Part shown: piece by piece, positions 26,713 through 35,524 of the stretch
How positions within the stretch are numbered: the stretch's first letter is position 1
Layout of the letters: each line of letters opens with the position of its first letter
From: Paraburkholderia monticola
GTDB taxonomy: Bacteria > Pseudomonadota > Gammaproteobacteria > Burkholderiales > Burkholderiaceae
Direction of reading: 5' to 3'
Assembly (NCBI RefSeq): GCF_001580545.1
Contig: NZ_LRBG01000038.1
Coordinates: 62,001 to 126,000, forward strand
Length of the DNA stretch: 64,000 bases
Translations under genes and position numbers: made by a program
Notes under the pieces: model-generated
Databases searched by the model: none
What the model was told of the DNA's origin: nothing
The model's input: the letters and a program-made list of their open reading frames with translations, nothing else

Positions 26713-27864
26713 ATGAATTTCAATCTGAACTCAGAGCAGCAGATGCTGCAGGATAGCGTGCAGCGCTTCGTCGAACGGGACTACGGTTTCGAGGCACGTC
26801 GGGCGTTGATTGCATCGGGCTCGAAGTGCGGCACGCCACACTGGAACACGTTCGCGGAGAACGGCTGGCTTGCCGCCGCGCTGCCTGAAGCGTATGGCGG
26901 CCTCGGCGGCACGGTGATCGAGACGGCGCTGATTGCGCAGGTGTTGGGGCGCGCGCTCGTGATCGAGCCGTATATGGGTTGCGCCGTGCTCGGCGCGCAG
27001 ACCATCGCGGCGGCGGGTACGTCCGAACAATGCGAACGCCTTTTGCCGGCGCTCGCGGAAGGCACGCGACGTATTGCGCTGGCCTATAGCGAGGCGCACT
27101 CGCGCGGTTTGCCGGAGCATCTTCGCACCCGTGCGGAGAGCACGGGCAATGGCTACCGGTTGAGCGGGCGCAAGACACTCGTCGCGGGCGGCGCGCACGC
27201 CGATGCGTTCGTCGTGTCGGCCATGACGCAGGATGGCGGCCTGACGCTCTTCGTTGTCGACGCCGACGCGCCGGGACTCACACGCCGGGCGTTGCCGTTG
27301 CATGACGGCAGTTGGGCGGCGGAGTTGACGCTGGACGGCGTGACGCTACCTGTCGGTGCGCTGCTCGGCGAGCCTGGACGCGGGCTGCCCGCGTTGCAGC
27401 AGGCGCTCGCGCATGCCACGGCCACGCTGTGCGCGGAACTGGTCGGTGGCATGGAGCGGGCCATCGAGTTGACGGCGGACTACCTGAAAGTGCGCAAGCA
27501 GTTCGGCGTGCCGCTTGGCAGCTTCCAGGCGTTGCAGCACCGTCTCGCCGACATGGCGGCGGAGCTGGAAATCGCGCGTTCGATGCTGTATGCACTGCTC
27601 GCGTCGATCATGAACGACGAGGCCGCACGGCGCGACTATGTCGTCTCGCAGACGAAATCGCTGGTCGTCCGTGCTGCGAAGTTCGTCTGCGGGCAGGCGA
27701 TCCAGTTGCATGGCGGGATCGGCGTGACCGACGAATATCAGATTGGCCACTACTTCAAGCGCGCGATCGTCGCGGACGCCATGCTCGGCGGCAGCGATCG
27801 TCACGACGCCCGTTGCGTCGACTACTTGCGGCGCGCACTAACTCAAGGAGACGTATCACAATGA
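26713..27864 (+). CDS. Acyl-CoA dehydrogenase-like protein (pair member 2)
   Basis: A 383-residue protein of the same superfamily but more divergent. It keeps NGWLAAALPEAYGGLGG near residue 51, a region LAYSEAHSRGLPEHL in place of the usual flavin motif, and QLHGGIGVTDEYQIGHYFKR near residue 335. The C-terminal YEGT/YGGT-type motif is replaced by AMLGGSDRHD. Pairs of a canonical and a divergent acyl-CoA dehydrogenase form alpha2beta2 enzymes in actinobacterial sterol side-chain degradation; the same arrangement is inferred here. The stop overlaps the MaoC start (ATGA). Confidence 0.88.
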   Translation: MNFNLNSEQQMLQDSVQRFVERDYGFEARRALIASGSKCGTPHWNTFAENGWLAAALPEAYGGLGGTVIETALIAQVLGRALVIEPYMGCAVLGAQTIAAAGTSEQCERLLPALAEGTRRIALAYSEAHSRGLPEHLRTRAESTGNGYRLSGRKTLVAGGAHADAFVVSAMTQDGGLTLFVVDADAPGLTRRALPLHDGSWAAELTLDGVTLPVGALLGEPGRGLPALQQALAHATATLCAELVGGMERAIELTADYLKVRKQFGVPLGSFQALQHRLADMAAELEIARSMLYALLASIMNDEAARRDYVVSQTKSLVVRAAKFVCGQAIQLHGGIGVTDEYQIGHYFKRAIVADAMLGGSDRHDARCVDYLRRALTQGDVSQ

Positions 27865-28316
27865 GAGAGTTCGACAAGATCGCCGATCTCGCGCCGCTGG
27901 TCGGCGAGCAGATCGGCACGAGCGACTGGCTGCTGATCGACCAGGCCCGTGTGAACCAGTTCGCGGATGCCACGGGCGATCATCAATGGATTCACGTCGA
28001 CGTGGAGCGCGCAAAGGACGGTCCGTTCGGCGGCACGATCGCGCATGGCTTTCTGACGCTTAGTCTGTTGCCCGCGTTCTTCGCCACCGCGTTCAAGGTC
28101 AACGACGTGCGCAGCGGCCTGAACTACGGCCTCGACAAAGTGCGCTTCATCGCCCCTGTGCCGGTGGGTCGTCGCCTTCGTGCGCATTTCCGTCTCGCCG
28201 GCTTCGATGCGCTCGACAACAGCGGCGCTCAGGTCAAGTTCGAGATGACGGTCGAGTGCGAGGGCGCGGGCAAGCCGGCCTGCATCGCCGAATCGATCAT
28301 GCGTCTCTTTCCTTGA
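27861..28316 (+). CDS. MaoC-family enoyl-CoA hydratase
   Basis: A 151-residue single-hotdog protein. The hydratase-2 motif is present as ATGDHQWIHVD with Asp40 and His45, followed by GGTIAHGFLTLSLLP. Such enzymes hydrate trans-2-enoyl-CoA to the (R)-3-hydroxyacyl-CoA, which is also the substrate form of PhaC. The start overlaps the stop of the preceding dehydrogenase by ATGA, so translation is coupled. AAGGAG lies upstream. It could feed PHA synthesis through the phaC gene of this island. Confidence 0.92.
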   Translation: MREFDKIADLAPLVGEQIGTSDWLLIDQARVNQFADATGDHQWIHVDVERAKDGPFGGTIAHGFLTLSLLPAFFATAFKVNDVRSGLNYGLDKVRFIAPVPVGRRLRAHFRLAGFDALDNSGAQVKFEMTVECEGAGKPACIAESIMRLFP

Positions 28317-28413
28317 TGCCGCTGCTGTCCGTGTATTGACGCGCGTGTGGCGGACGGGCGTGGCGCGATGGCCGCGTTCGTTCGCTGCTTTGCAGGGCTG
28401 CCCCCGCGATCGT

Positions 28414-31116
28414 CTATTCGATCAGCCCGTTCTTGCGGGCCCAAAGCATGGCGTCGTAGCGACTCGACACGCCGAGCTTCGCGAATACGTTGCGCAGATT
28501 CCACTTCACTGTTTCGAGCGTGATGTTCAGCGCGAGTGCGATGCGCTTGTTCGACATGGCTTGCGCGACCAGTGCGAGAATTTCCAGCTCGCGTGGGGTC
28601 AGTGCTGAGTCCCCCTTGCGGCCGACGGCGCGCCGCGAGACGCCTCCAGAGCCGTCCTTGTCCAACTCTCTGGGGAATCGATCGAGTAGGCCGACGACAT
28701 AGTCGTGAGCGGCCCCGTCGATCCACGCCTCCTCCACCGCGCGATTGAGCAGCGTGGCAGCGGTTGCGCCTTCGTCAATGAAAGTGCGCACGAGACCGAA
28801 TCGCGTGCCCGTCCCGATTGCTTGCAGGAAGGAATCGCGCGCCTGGGCAATGAGTTCGAGATCGACGAGCGTAGCCGCCAGAAGAAAATCCGCCAACGCG
28901 GCTAATCGGCGCCGCCCCAACGCACTGGCTCGCGCATGCGCATCGCGCAGCGATGCCAGCGCGGCCTCCGGTTGCGCCGCGCGCAGCACGCGCGCATGCG
29001 CCAATGCGCCGATAGCCGCAATTTCGGCCCGAATCCCACGGTCGTCGCGATGGGCTTGCGCCAGTTCGTCCAGCAGGACATCGAGTTGGGCGGCACGCGC
29101 GTGGCGATTCTTTTGCAGGAGGATCCTGATCTGCTCGGCCAGCATATACGCCACGGGGCGGGGCTGCTGGTGATCGCGCAGGTGCGCAGTCTGCTGCTCG
29201 AGGAAGGTGAGCGCGACGTCGGCGCTGACTTGAAGACAGTCTAGCCGCGCGCGGCACAACGACGCACGGATGGTCAGGTCCGGCCCCGACGATTGCAGCA
29301 GGCCCCGACGGTTCGCGATGGTTTCGCGAGCGTCGTCGATGCGATCGAGTTCGTAGTAGGCATCGACCAGCACGCTCGCGCAGATGTTTGAGCTGATCGA
29401 GTGACGGCCGACGGCCTTCACCGAGCGCGCAAGCAGCGGTGTACCGAGGCGCTCGGCCTCGCGCGCGTCGCCCTCGGCCAGGATGGCCGCGACGTGAGCC
29501 GCTTCGACCACGAGCGCCATCTCGTCGTCGCGGTCCGTGGACGGGATGGGGCGCAGATCGAGCAGGCGCGTCACGTCCGCGTAGCGGCCGGTGCCCGCAT
29601 AAGAGACGCACAGCTCAGCGACGAAGAAATAGCGCAAGAAACGGTTCTCGACGATGACGTCGCGCATCGGCTCGAGCAGTTCGACCATGCGCTGCGTATC
29701 GTCGTGCTGGAAGGCGATGGCCGCGTGGATCATCGGAACGCAAGCGGCCAGCTCCGGGTCGTCGGGCAGCGCGCCCGATTGCAGATGCGCCAGCCAGGCG
29801 CTCGCCTTGTCGGGCCGCGTAGTGAGCGCGATCGTGAGGCAGGCGATGAAGAGTAGACGCTGATGCCGGAACAGCGTCGCCTCGGGCAACTGTTCGAGCA
29901 GATGCAGCATCGGGCTGAGGTATTCGAGGCTCCAGGCCGTGGGCTCGGCGCGCTCGATGACTGTCGCCGCGAATTCAACGTCGCCGCCCGTGCTCGCGTG
30001 CCGGACCGCCTCGGCGAGGTAGCCGTGCTCAGCGAACCAGCGGCTGGCCCGCAGGTGCAGCTCTTTGACTGCCGCGTCATCCCTTGCCACGAGCCGTGTA
30101 GCCAGATATTCGCCGAACAGCGGATGAAGGCAGTACCACGCGAGGCGGTCGTCCGAATCGACGCGGCTCACCAGCAGGTTCTCGTCCTCCATCCGCTTGA
30201 GCAGGTCGGCAGCCTGTGGGTCGCCGGTAACAGCGCGCGCGAGCGGCGCGTTAAAGCGCCGGAAGATCGACATCACCTCGGCGAAGGAAGCCAGTTGCGC
30301 GGGCAGATCGGCCATGACCTCTTCGCTGAGCCAGGTCTGCAGGTCGCTCGAGCGCCAGACCAGATCCCTCAACGTCGCGAGCGTGTCGGGCCGGTTCTTC
30401 AGCATGATGACGATGAGCTGAATGCATGAGGGCCAGCCGCTAGTCAACTCGTGGATCAGCCCCGCCGCATCCGCGTCGAGCCTGCCAGCACCGAGATTCT
30501 CGTCGATGAACGCGCGCGTTTCGGCCAGACTGAACGGCAGCTCCGCGCTGTCGAGTTCGACGATCTGGTTCATCATGCGCAGCCGGCTAAGGCTCAATGG
30601 CGGGGCGACACGCGAGGCGATCACAACATGCAGGTTGCCAGGCGCCTGATCGAGCAGCTTCTGCACGAGACGATGCGCGAGTGGTGCCTCGACGTAATGG
30701 TAGTCGTCGACAAAGAGGTACAGCTCCTTCGGCCAGTCGAGCGCGCTTTCGACGATTGCTGCAATGGCGGCATCCATTGCGCTGGTGCTGGCATCGTCGA
30801 TCGGGAAGTCCGTCTCCGCGCATAGGCCGACGCGCCGCAGCGAGGCGACGAGCGTGGCGCAGAAGTCGGCGTACCCCTTTTCTTCGGCGGTCAGCGTAAG
30901 CCATGCGACATCCGCGCCGGCCTTGACACAGGCCTGGCGCCATTGGGCCAGCAAGGTGGTCTTGCCATAGCCGGCGCTACCCGTGACGAGAGCGAGCACG
31001 GCGTGCTGCATCAGGTGCAACTGGGCGAGCAGATCGGTGCGAGGTACATGCTTCGCACCAATGCGCGGCGGCGTGAAACGCGTGGCAGCCACGTGTTTGA
31101 TGAAAGGCGTTGTCAA
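28414..31116 (-). CDS. MalT-like LuxR family ATP-dependent regulator (LAL), copy 2
   Basis: A 900-residue paralogue of the regulator at 15150-17846. Walker A is GSAGYGKTTLL, followed by LYLFVDDYHYVE, a helical repeat sensor and the GerE domain LTPRELEILALVAQAM ... ETVKWNLRNVFAKLGVS. The predicted recognition helix is identical to that of copy 1. The start codon appears to be TTG at 31116, with AGGTGA just upstream; it aligns with the ATG start of copy 1 and no ATG fits better. It is divergent from an acyl-CoA dehydrogenase gene across palindrome E. Confidence 0.92.
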   Translation of the reverse strand: MTTPFIKHVAATRFTPPRIGAKHVPRTDLLAQLHLMQHAVLALVTGSAGYGKTTLLAQWRQACVKAGADVAWLTLTAEEKGYADFCATLVASLRRVGLCAETDFPIDDASTSAMDAAIAAIVESALDWPKELYLFVDDYHYVEAPLAHRLVQKLLDQAPGNLHVVIASRVAPPLSLSRLRMMNQIVELDSAELPFSLAETRAFIDENLGAGRLDADAAGLIHELTSGWPSCIQLIVIMLKNRPDTLATLRDLVWRSSDLQTWLSEEVMADLPAQLASFAEVMSIFRRFNAPLARAVTGDPQAADLLKRMEDENLLVSRVDSDDRLAWYCLHPLFGEYLATRLVARDDAAVKELHLRASRWFAEHGYLAEAVRHASTGGDVEFAATVIERAEPTAWSLEYLSPMLHLLEQLPEATLFRHQRLLFIACLTIALTTRPDKASAWLAHLQSGALPDDPELAACVPMIHAAIAFQHDDTQRMVELLEPMRDVIVENRFLRYFFVAELCVSYAGTGRYADVTRLLDLRPIPSTDRDDEMALVVEAAHVAAILAEGDAREAERLGTPLLARSVKAVGRHSISSNICASVLVDAYYELDRIDDARETIANRRGLLQSSGPDLTIRASLCRARLDCLQVSADVALTFLEQQTAHLRDHQQPRPVAYMLAEQIRILLQKNRHARAAQLDVLLDELAQAHRDDRGIRAEIAAIGALAHARVLRAAQPEAALASLRDAHARASALGRRRLAALADFLLAATLVDLELIAQARDSFLQAIGTGTRFGLVRTFIDEGATAATLLNRAVEEAWIDGAAHDYVVGLLDRFPRELDKDGSGGVSRRAVGRKGDSALTPRELEILALVAQAMSNKRIALALNITLETVKWNLRNVFAKLGVSSRYDAMLWARKNGLIE

Positions 31117-31157
31117 ATTGTCACCTGGTCGATGCCGTGCCTCGCGGCTTTTCTCTA

Positions 31158-31203
31158 CCCCCTCCGAAGGAGGGGCGAAAAAACAAATCGCGGAAACTAA
31201 CTT
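31158..31203 (+). promoter_or_regulatory. Regulon palindrome E between LAL copy 2 and ACAD 3
   Basis: CCCCTCC (31159-31165), GAA, GGAGGGG (31169-31175): the most symmetrical site in the window. TAACTT (31198-31203), about 22 bp downstream, may be the -10 for the acyl-CoA dehydrogenase gene. On the minus strand only a weak -10 is visible for the regulator. Confidence 0.6.
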
Positions 31204-31395
31204 AACACAAGTGCAACGTCAAGGAAGCGCGTGAGCTACGCGCAAAGTCCGTTTGCTGCGTCGACCAATGGCGTTATGCGGACCGGGCACGCGAAGTCCT
31301 GACTATTCCCGAACCGGGGGCGCGACGCTGCGTGCCTCGCCAATGCAACGGGTGTTGAACGCCCTATCGAGTCGCGGGGACGCGCAAGGTGATCC

Positions 31396-32532
31396 ATGAG
31401 CTATCGAGTTCCCACGGAAGAGCAGGCGTTGGCGGTCGAGAGCTTCCGCAAGTTCCTGCTGGCCGAGGTCAGGCCGGTTGCGCGCACGTACCGCGACCGC
31501 TTCATTCCGAAGGTCACGATGCGCGAGTTGACCCAACGCATTGCCGAGTTTGGGCTACCGGGCTGCACGGTGCCGGTCGAGCACGGCGGTATGGGTTGGT
31601 CGTACGCGACGCAGGCCATGCTGTTCGAGGAACTGGCTGCCTGCTCGTTCGACATTGCGCTGTGCGTCATGTCGAACATGGGACTCGCGGCGACGCTGCT
31701 CGACGCGGCCGCCGAACTACGCGAGCGGTATTTGCCCGAGACGCTGGCGGGTCGACTCTTCGGTGCAAACGGCCTGGGCGAACGGCGACTCGGCTCGCAC
31801 GGCACGGAGATCGCCGCCGCGCGTGACCGTGATCACTTGATGGTGAACGGGGCGATGACGGGAATTATCAATGGCGTCTATTCAGATGTGTTCGTCTGCG
31901 CGGTGCGTACAGAAAGCGGCTTATCGCACCTGTTGATCGATCGTGAGGCGCACGGCTACGAGGCGTACCGCGTCGATAGGGTTGCGCTCGATGCGCAATC
32001 GACCACACAAATTCTGATCGCCGACGCACGCGTTCCGACAACGAATCTCATTGGCGAAGAGGGCGAGGGCCTGCGGGATATGGCGGGACTCAGCGCGCGG
32101 GCGAGTATGCATGTCGGCGTATTGGCAGTTGGCCTGATGCGCGTCGCGCTCGACGAATCGATCGCCTGCGCCACGAAGAACATCGGGTTCGGCAAAGTCA
32201 TCGCGTCGCATCAATTGATGGCGGCGAAGCTCGCAGACATGGCGATCTCAACGGACGCGGCACGGCTGATGTGTCAACGCGCGTTCAGCATGAGGGATGC
32301 GGGTGTGTGCTGCGACCTGCAGGCGTCGATGGCCCTGGCCTTCGCGGCCGACGCCGCAGTGCGGGTATGCGGTGACGCCGCGCGATTGCACGGCGCGAGC
32401 GGCATGGCGCACGACTTCGACGTCGAACGACTGGTGCGCGATGCCATGACCATTTCAATTATGGGCGGCGCTCCAGAGATGCTGCAACTTGGAATCGCGC
32501 GCGCATTGACCGGCGTGGCCGTGTTCGAATGA
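31396..32532 (+). CDS. Acyl-CoA dehydrogenase (third, divergent)
   Basis: A 378-residue acyl-CoA dehydrogenase family protein. It shows FGLPGCTVPVEHGGMGWSYA near residue 52, NGLGERRLGSHG in the flavin region, and a C-terminal ARLHGASGMAHDFDVERLVRDA. Where many members have Y(E/G)GT it reads IMGGAPEM, so the usual catalytic Glu of medium-chain enzymes is absent at that place. AAGGTGATCC precedes the ATG. It has its own regulon promoter and terminator. The substrate is unknown. Confidence 0.9.
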   Translation: MSYRVPTEEQALAVESFRKFLLAEVRPVARTYRDRFIPKVTMRELTQRIAEFGLPGCTVPVEHGGMGWSYATQAMLFEELAACSFDIALCVMSNMGLAATLLDAAAELRERYLPETLAGRLFGANGLGERRLGSHGTEIAAARDRDHLMVNGAMTGIINGVYSDVFVCAVRTESGLSHLLIDREAHGYEAYRVDRVALDAQSTTQILIADARVPTTNLIGEEGEGLRDMAGLSARASMHVGVLAVGLMRVALDESIACATKNIGFGKVIASHQLMAAKLADMAISTDAARLMCQRAFSMRDAGVCCDLQASMALAFAADAAVRVCGDAARLHGASGMAHDFDVERLVRDAMTISIMGGAPEMLQLGIARALTGVAVFE

Positions 32533-32568
32533 CTGTGCCGCCTGTGCTGAGTGGGCACAGGCGTATTC

Positions 32569-32603
32569 GGGTCCTTCGCACCGTTGCGGAGGACCCTTTT
32601 TTT
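32569..32603 (+). terminator. Rho-independent terminator after ACAD 3
   Basis: GGGTCCTTCGCA pairs with TTGCGGAGGACCC around a short loop, followed by seven T (32597-32603). It ends the acyl-CoA dehydrogenase unit and separates it from the porin gene. Confidence 0.85.
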
Positions 32604-32710
32604 GTGCCCCCGTGGCGCGTGGCGACGAAGAGGTAGAAGCCAAGGCATTGGAAATGAAGCAGGGCCGTGATTGAAAAAGTAGAGACACGAGACGTATCGG
32701 AGGAGAGGGC

Positions 32711-33826
32711 ATGTGCATCATCAGGCAGAGTATTGGCGGAGCGGTGTTGTTGCTGGCCGCGCAAGGAGCATGGGCGCAGTCGACGCTCACGCTTTACGGT
32801 GTCGTCGACAGCTTCGTGCAATATCTCGACAACGGTTCGGCGCATTCGTATTCACTGCGTAGTGGGGGCGGAAGTGGATCGAGTCTGGGTCTGAAGGGAG
32901 ACGAGGATCTGGGGGGCGGCTTGACGGCGAAGTTCGTGCTCGAAAGCGGCTACAACGTCAACAACGGGTCTTTCTTCGTCGACAGTTCCACGTTGTTCTA
33001 TCGTCAGGCCTGGGTCGGACTCGCGCACGCCGACTACGGATCGCTGACATTCGGCCGCCAGTATCAGCCGACGTTCTGGGCCATCTACTACACCGACCCG
33101 TTTCGCGGAAATGAAGTGCTTTCACCGGTGGCTGCCGCAGCGGTCGCGGTCGATCGCAACACCCTCGCCACGCAGGCCGCATCCGGTCGCTCCAGCAATT
33201 CGATCGAGTATCAGTCGCCGGTCGTCGGTGGCCTGAAGCTTTACACGATGTATGCGTTCAGTTCGACGACGACGCTTCCAGTTGTGCAGGCGGTCGGCAA
33301 TCTGTTCGATATCGCGCTGACGTACAACGGATTTGACCTGTTCGCTGGACTCGCCTATCAGAATCAGCACGCGGGATCGGAGAACCTGCCTGGCTTGCCT
33401 GCTGCGCTAAACCTGCTCGGCACGGAGCGCTTTACCGCCGCCGTTGCGTATCGGATCGGCATCGTGAACCTGCAGGCGAACTACACCTATAACCGTTCAA
33501 ACGACGCTCCCTCGGGTTCGCTGGCAGCGCGTCTGGGTGCGGCTCATTCGTACAGCTTCACGGAGATTGGCGCGACGATCCAGGCGAGTGCCGCGGACGC
33601 CGTTGTGATCGCCGGAATCGAACGCAACGCGCGCGGCGTGAACGATAGCGCGAAGGGTATCCAGATCGGCATCGATCACAGCATTTCGAAGCGCACGCAG
33701 ATTTATGCTCGCGCCGGCTACATCAAGAACCATGGCACTTCGATGATGAGCTGGCCAGCGGTGTCGGTAACGGAGCTCGGGTCATCGCAGAGCATGGTGG
33801 CTCTGGGGATCACGCACCGTTTCTGA
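32711..33826 (+). CDS. Gram-negative porin (Porin_4 / OmpC-like, Burkholderiales type)
   Basis: A 371-residue protein. The signal peptide ends AAQGAWA-QS and the mature N-terminus is STLTLYGVVDSFVQYL, the standard start of Burkholderiales trimeric porins. Further hallmarks are SLGLKGDEDLGGGLTAKFVLE, the FYRQAWVGLAHADYGSLTFGRQ strand and the terminal ALGITHRF with Phe at the C-terminus. It forms an outer-membrane channel for small solutes. Preceded by a terminator, it is probably a separate unit; GGAGGAGAGG lies a few bases before the ATG. Confidence 0.95.
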   Translation: MCIIRQSIGGAVLLLAAQGAWAQSTLTLYGVVDSFVQYLDNGSAHSYSLRSGGGSGSSLGLKGDEDLGGGLTAKFVLESGYNVNNGSFFVDSSTLFYRQAWVGLAHADYGSLTFGRQYQPTFWAIYYTDPFRGNEVLSPVAAAAVAVDRNTLATQAASGRSSNSIEYQSPVVGGLKLYTMYAFSSTTTLPVVQAVGNLFDIALTYNGFDLFAGLAYQNQHAGSENLPGLPAALNLLGTERFTAAVAYRIGIVNLQANYTYNRSNDAPSGSLAARLGAAHSYSFTEIGATIQASAADAVVIAGIERNARGVNDSAKGIQIGIDHSISKRTQIYARAGYIKNHGTSMMSWPAVSVTELGSSQSMVALGITHRF

Positions 33827-34042
33827 TGCGTTGCACGGGCCGTCGCAGATCTCCAGTGAGATTCGCAATCAGGCGCCGAATCAGCCCCCCGTTTCGATAG
33901 GGGCATGTGAGGGCTTATAGCCGCTAATCTGCCGGACGCCTGTGTGCCCGTTCACGGGTCACGATCATCACGAGTCTGCGCACCGTCGTTACAGACACAT
34001 CGGCAGATGTGTCGTCAAACAGGAAGTCGAGGAGAACCAACG

Positions 34043-35185
34043 ATGCACATCGGAGTGCCAGCCGAGACGCGCGCGCATGAAACCCGCGTTGCCGCGACGC
34101 CCGAGACGGTCAAGAAGTACGCGGCGCAAGGCCACCGTGTCACGCTCCAGAGCGGCGCCGGCGCCGGCGCGAGCTTTCCCGATGAAGCCTATACGGCCGT
34201 GGGCGCGGAAATCGTCGATGCCGCCACCGCGTTCGGTGCCGATCTCGTCCTCAAAGTCCAATCCCCCACCGATTCCGAATTGCCGCTCCTGAAGCGCGGC
34301 GCGACCCTGGTCGGCATGCTCGATCCGTTCAACGCCGAGAACGCGGGCAAGCTCGCCGCGGCCGGCGTGACCGCCTTCGCGCTCGAAGCCGCGCCGCGCA
34401 CGACGCGCGCGCAAAGCCTCGACGTGCTGTCGTCGCAGGCCAATATCGCCGGCTACAAGGCGGTGCTGCTCGCGGCGACGCTCTATCCCCGCTTCATGCC
34501 GATGCTGATGACCGCGGCCGGCACCGTGAAGGCCGCGCGCGTGCTGATTCTCGGCGCGGGCGTGGCCGGCCTGCAGGCGATCGCGACCGCCAAGCGCCTG
34601 GGCGCCGTGCTCGAAGCGTCCGACGTGCGTCCGGCCGTGAAAGAGCAGATCGAATCGCTCGGCGCGAAGTTTCTCGACGTGCCCTATGAGACCGACGAAG
34701 AGCGCGAGGCCGCGCAGGGCGTCGGCGGTTATGCGCGGCCGATGCCGCCGTCGTGGCTCACGCGCCAGTCGGCGTTGGTCCACGAGCGCGCGAAGCAGGC
34801 CGACATCGTGATCTCGACCGCGCTGATTCCGGGCCGCGCCGCGCCGACGCTGATCTCGGTCGACATGGTGCAGGCGATGAAGCCGGGCTCGGTGATCGTC
34901 GATCTCGCGGCCGGCCGCGGCGCCGAATATGAAGGCAGGCGCGGCGGCAACTGTCCGCTGACCGAGGCCGATCAGGTGGTGGTGCGCTATGGCGTGCAGA
35001 TCGTCGGCTATACGAATCTCGCCGCGATGGTGCCCGCCGACGCTTCAGCGCTGTACGCGCGCAACCTGTTCGACTTCCTGAAGCTGATCGTCACGAAGGA
35101 AGGCCTGCTTAACATCGATCTCGCGGACGACATCGTCGCGGCCACGCTGCTGGCTCGCGACGGTCAGGTCACGCGCCAGGCATAG
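34043..35185 (+). CDS. pntAA: NAD(P) transhydrogenase subunit alpha, part 1 (domain I)
   Basis: A 380-residue cytosolic NAD(H)-binding subunit. It starts MHIGVPAETRAHETRVAATP, with the Rossmann loop ILGAGVAGLQAIATAKRLGA near residue 170 and RGGNCPLTEADQ near residue 300. The ATG at 34043 has GAGGAGAACC upstream. It is the first gene of the split, three-subunit proton-translocating transhydrogenase that makes NADPH. It is followed by pntAB 12 bp later and by pntB and panCD. Confidence 0.95.
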   Translation: MHIGVPAETRAHETRVAATPETVKKYAAQGHRVTLQSGAGAGASFPDEAYTAVGAEIVDAATAFGADLVLKVQSPTDSELPLLKRGATLVGMLDPFNAENAGKLAAAGVTAFALEAAPRTTRAQSLDVLSSQANIAGYKAVLLAATLYPRFMPMLMTAAGTVKAARVLILGAGVAGLQAIATAKRLGAVLEASDVRPAVKEQIESLGAKFLDVPYETDEEREAAQGVGGYARPMPPSWLTRQSALVHERAKQADIVISTALIPGRAAPTLISVDMVQAMKPGSVIVDLAAGRGAEYEGRRGGNCPLTEADQVVVRYGVQIVGYTNLAAMVPADASALYARNLFDFLKLIVTKEGLLNIDLADDIVAATLLARDGQVTRQA

Positions 35186-35197
35186 GAGAGGCCGAAG

Positions 35198-35524
35198 ATG
35201 GAAGTCATCAATCACACAGTGATCAATCTGATCATCTTCGTGCTGGCGATCTACGTCGGCTATCACGTGGTCTGGAACGTCACGCCCGCGCTGCACACGC
35301 CACTGATGGCCGTGACCAATGCGATCTCGGCGATCGTGATCGTCGGGGCGATGCTCGCGGCGGGTCTGACGGTCGGCAGCGCGGGCAAGTTCTTCGGCAC
35401 GATTGCCGTGGCGCTCGCGGCCGTCAACGTGTTCGGCGGCTTCCTCGTCACGAGGCGAATGCTGGAGATGTTCAGGAAGAAGGAACCGAAGAAGCTTCCG
35501 GCGGCTGGCAAGGAGGGTACGTAA
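35198..35524 (+). CDS. pntAB: NAD(P) transhydrogenase subunit alpha, part 2 (membrane)
   Basis: A 108-residue membrane protein with about three hydrophobic helices (LIIFVLAIYVGYHVVW, ISAIVIVGAMLAAG, IAVALAAVNVFGGF) and the conserved GFLVTRRMLEMF end. It forms the membrane domain together with PntB. The stop is directly followed by the pntB ATG. Confidence 0.95.
   Translation: MEVINHTVINLIIFVLAIYVGYHVVWNVTPALHTPLMAVTNAISAIVIVGAMLAAGLTVGSAGKFFGTIAVALAAVNVFGGFLVTRRMLEMFRKKEPKKLPAAGKEGT

Noticed and set aside
33885..33920. CCCCCC...GGGGC sequence before pntAA as a further regulon palindrome
   Set aside because: Arms lack the CTCC/GGAG core, the spacer is too long and no -10 lies at the expected distance.
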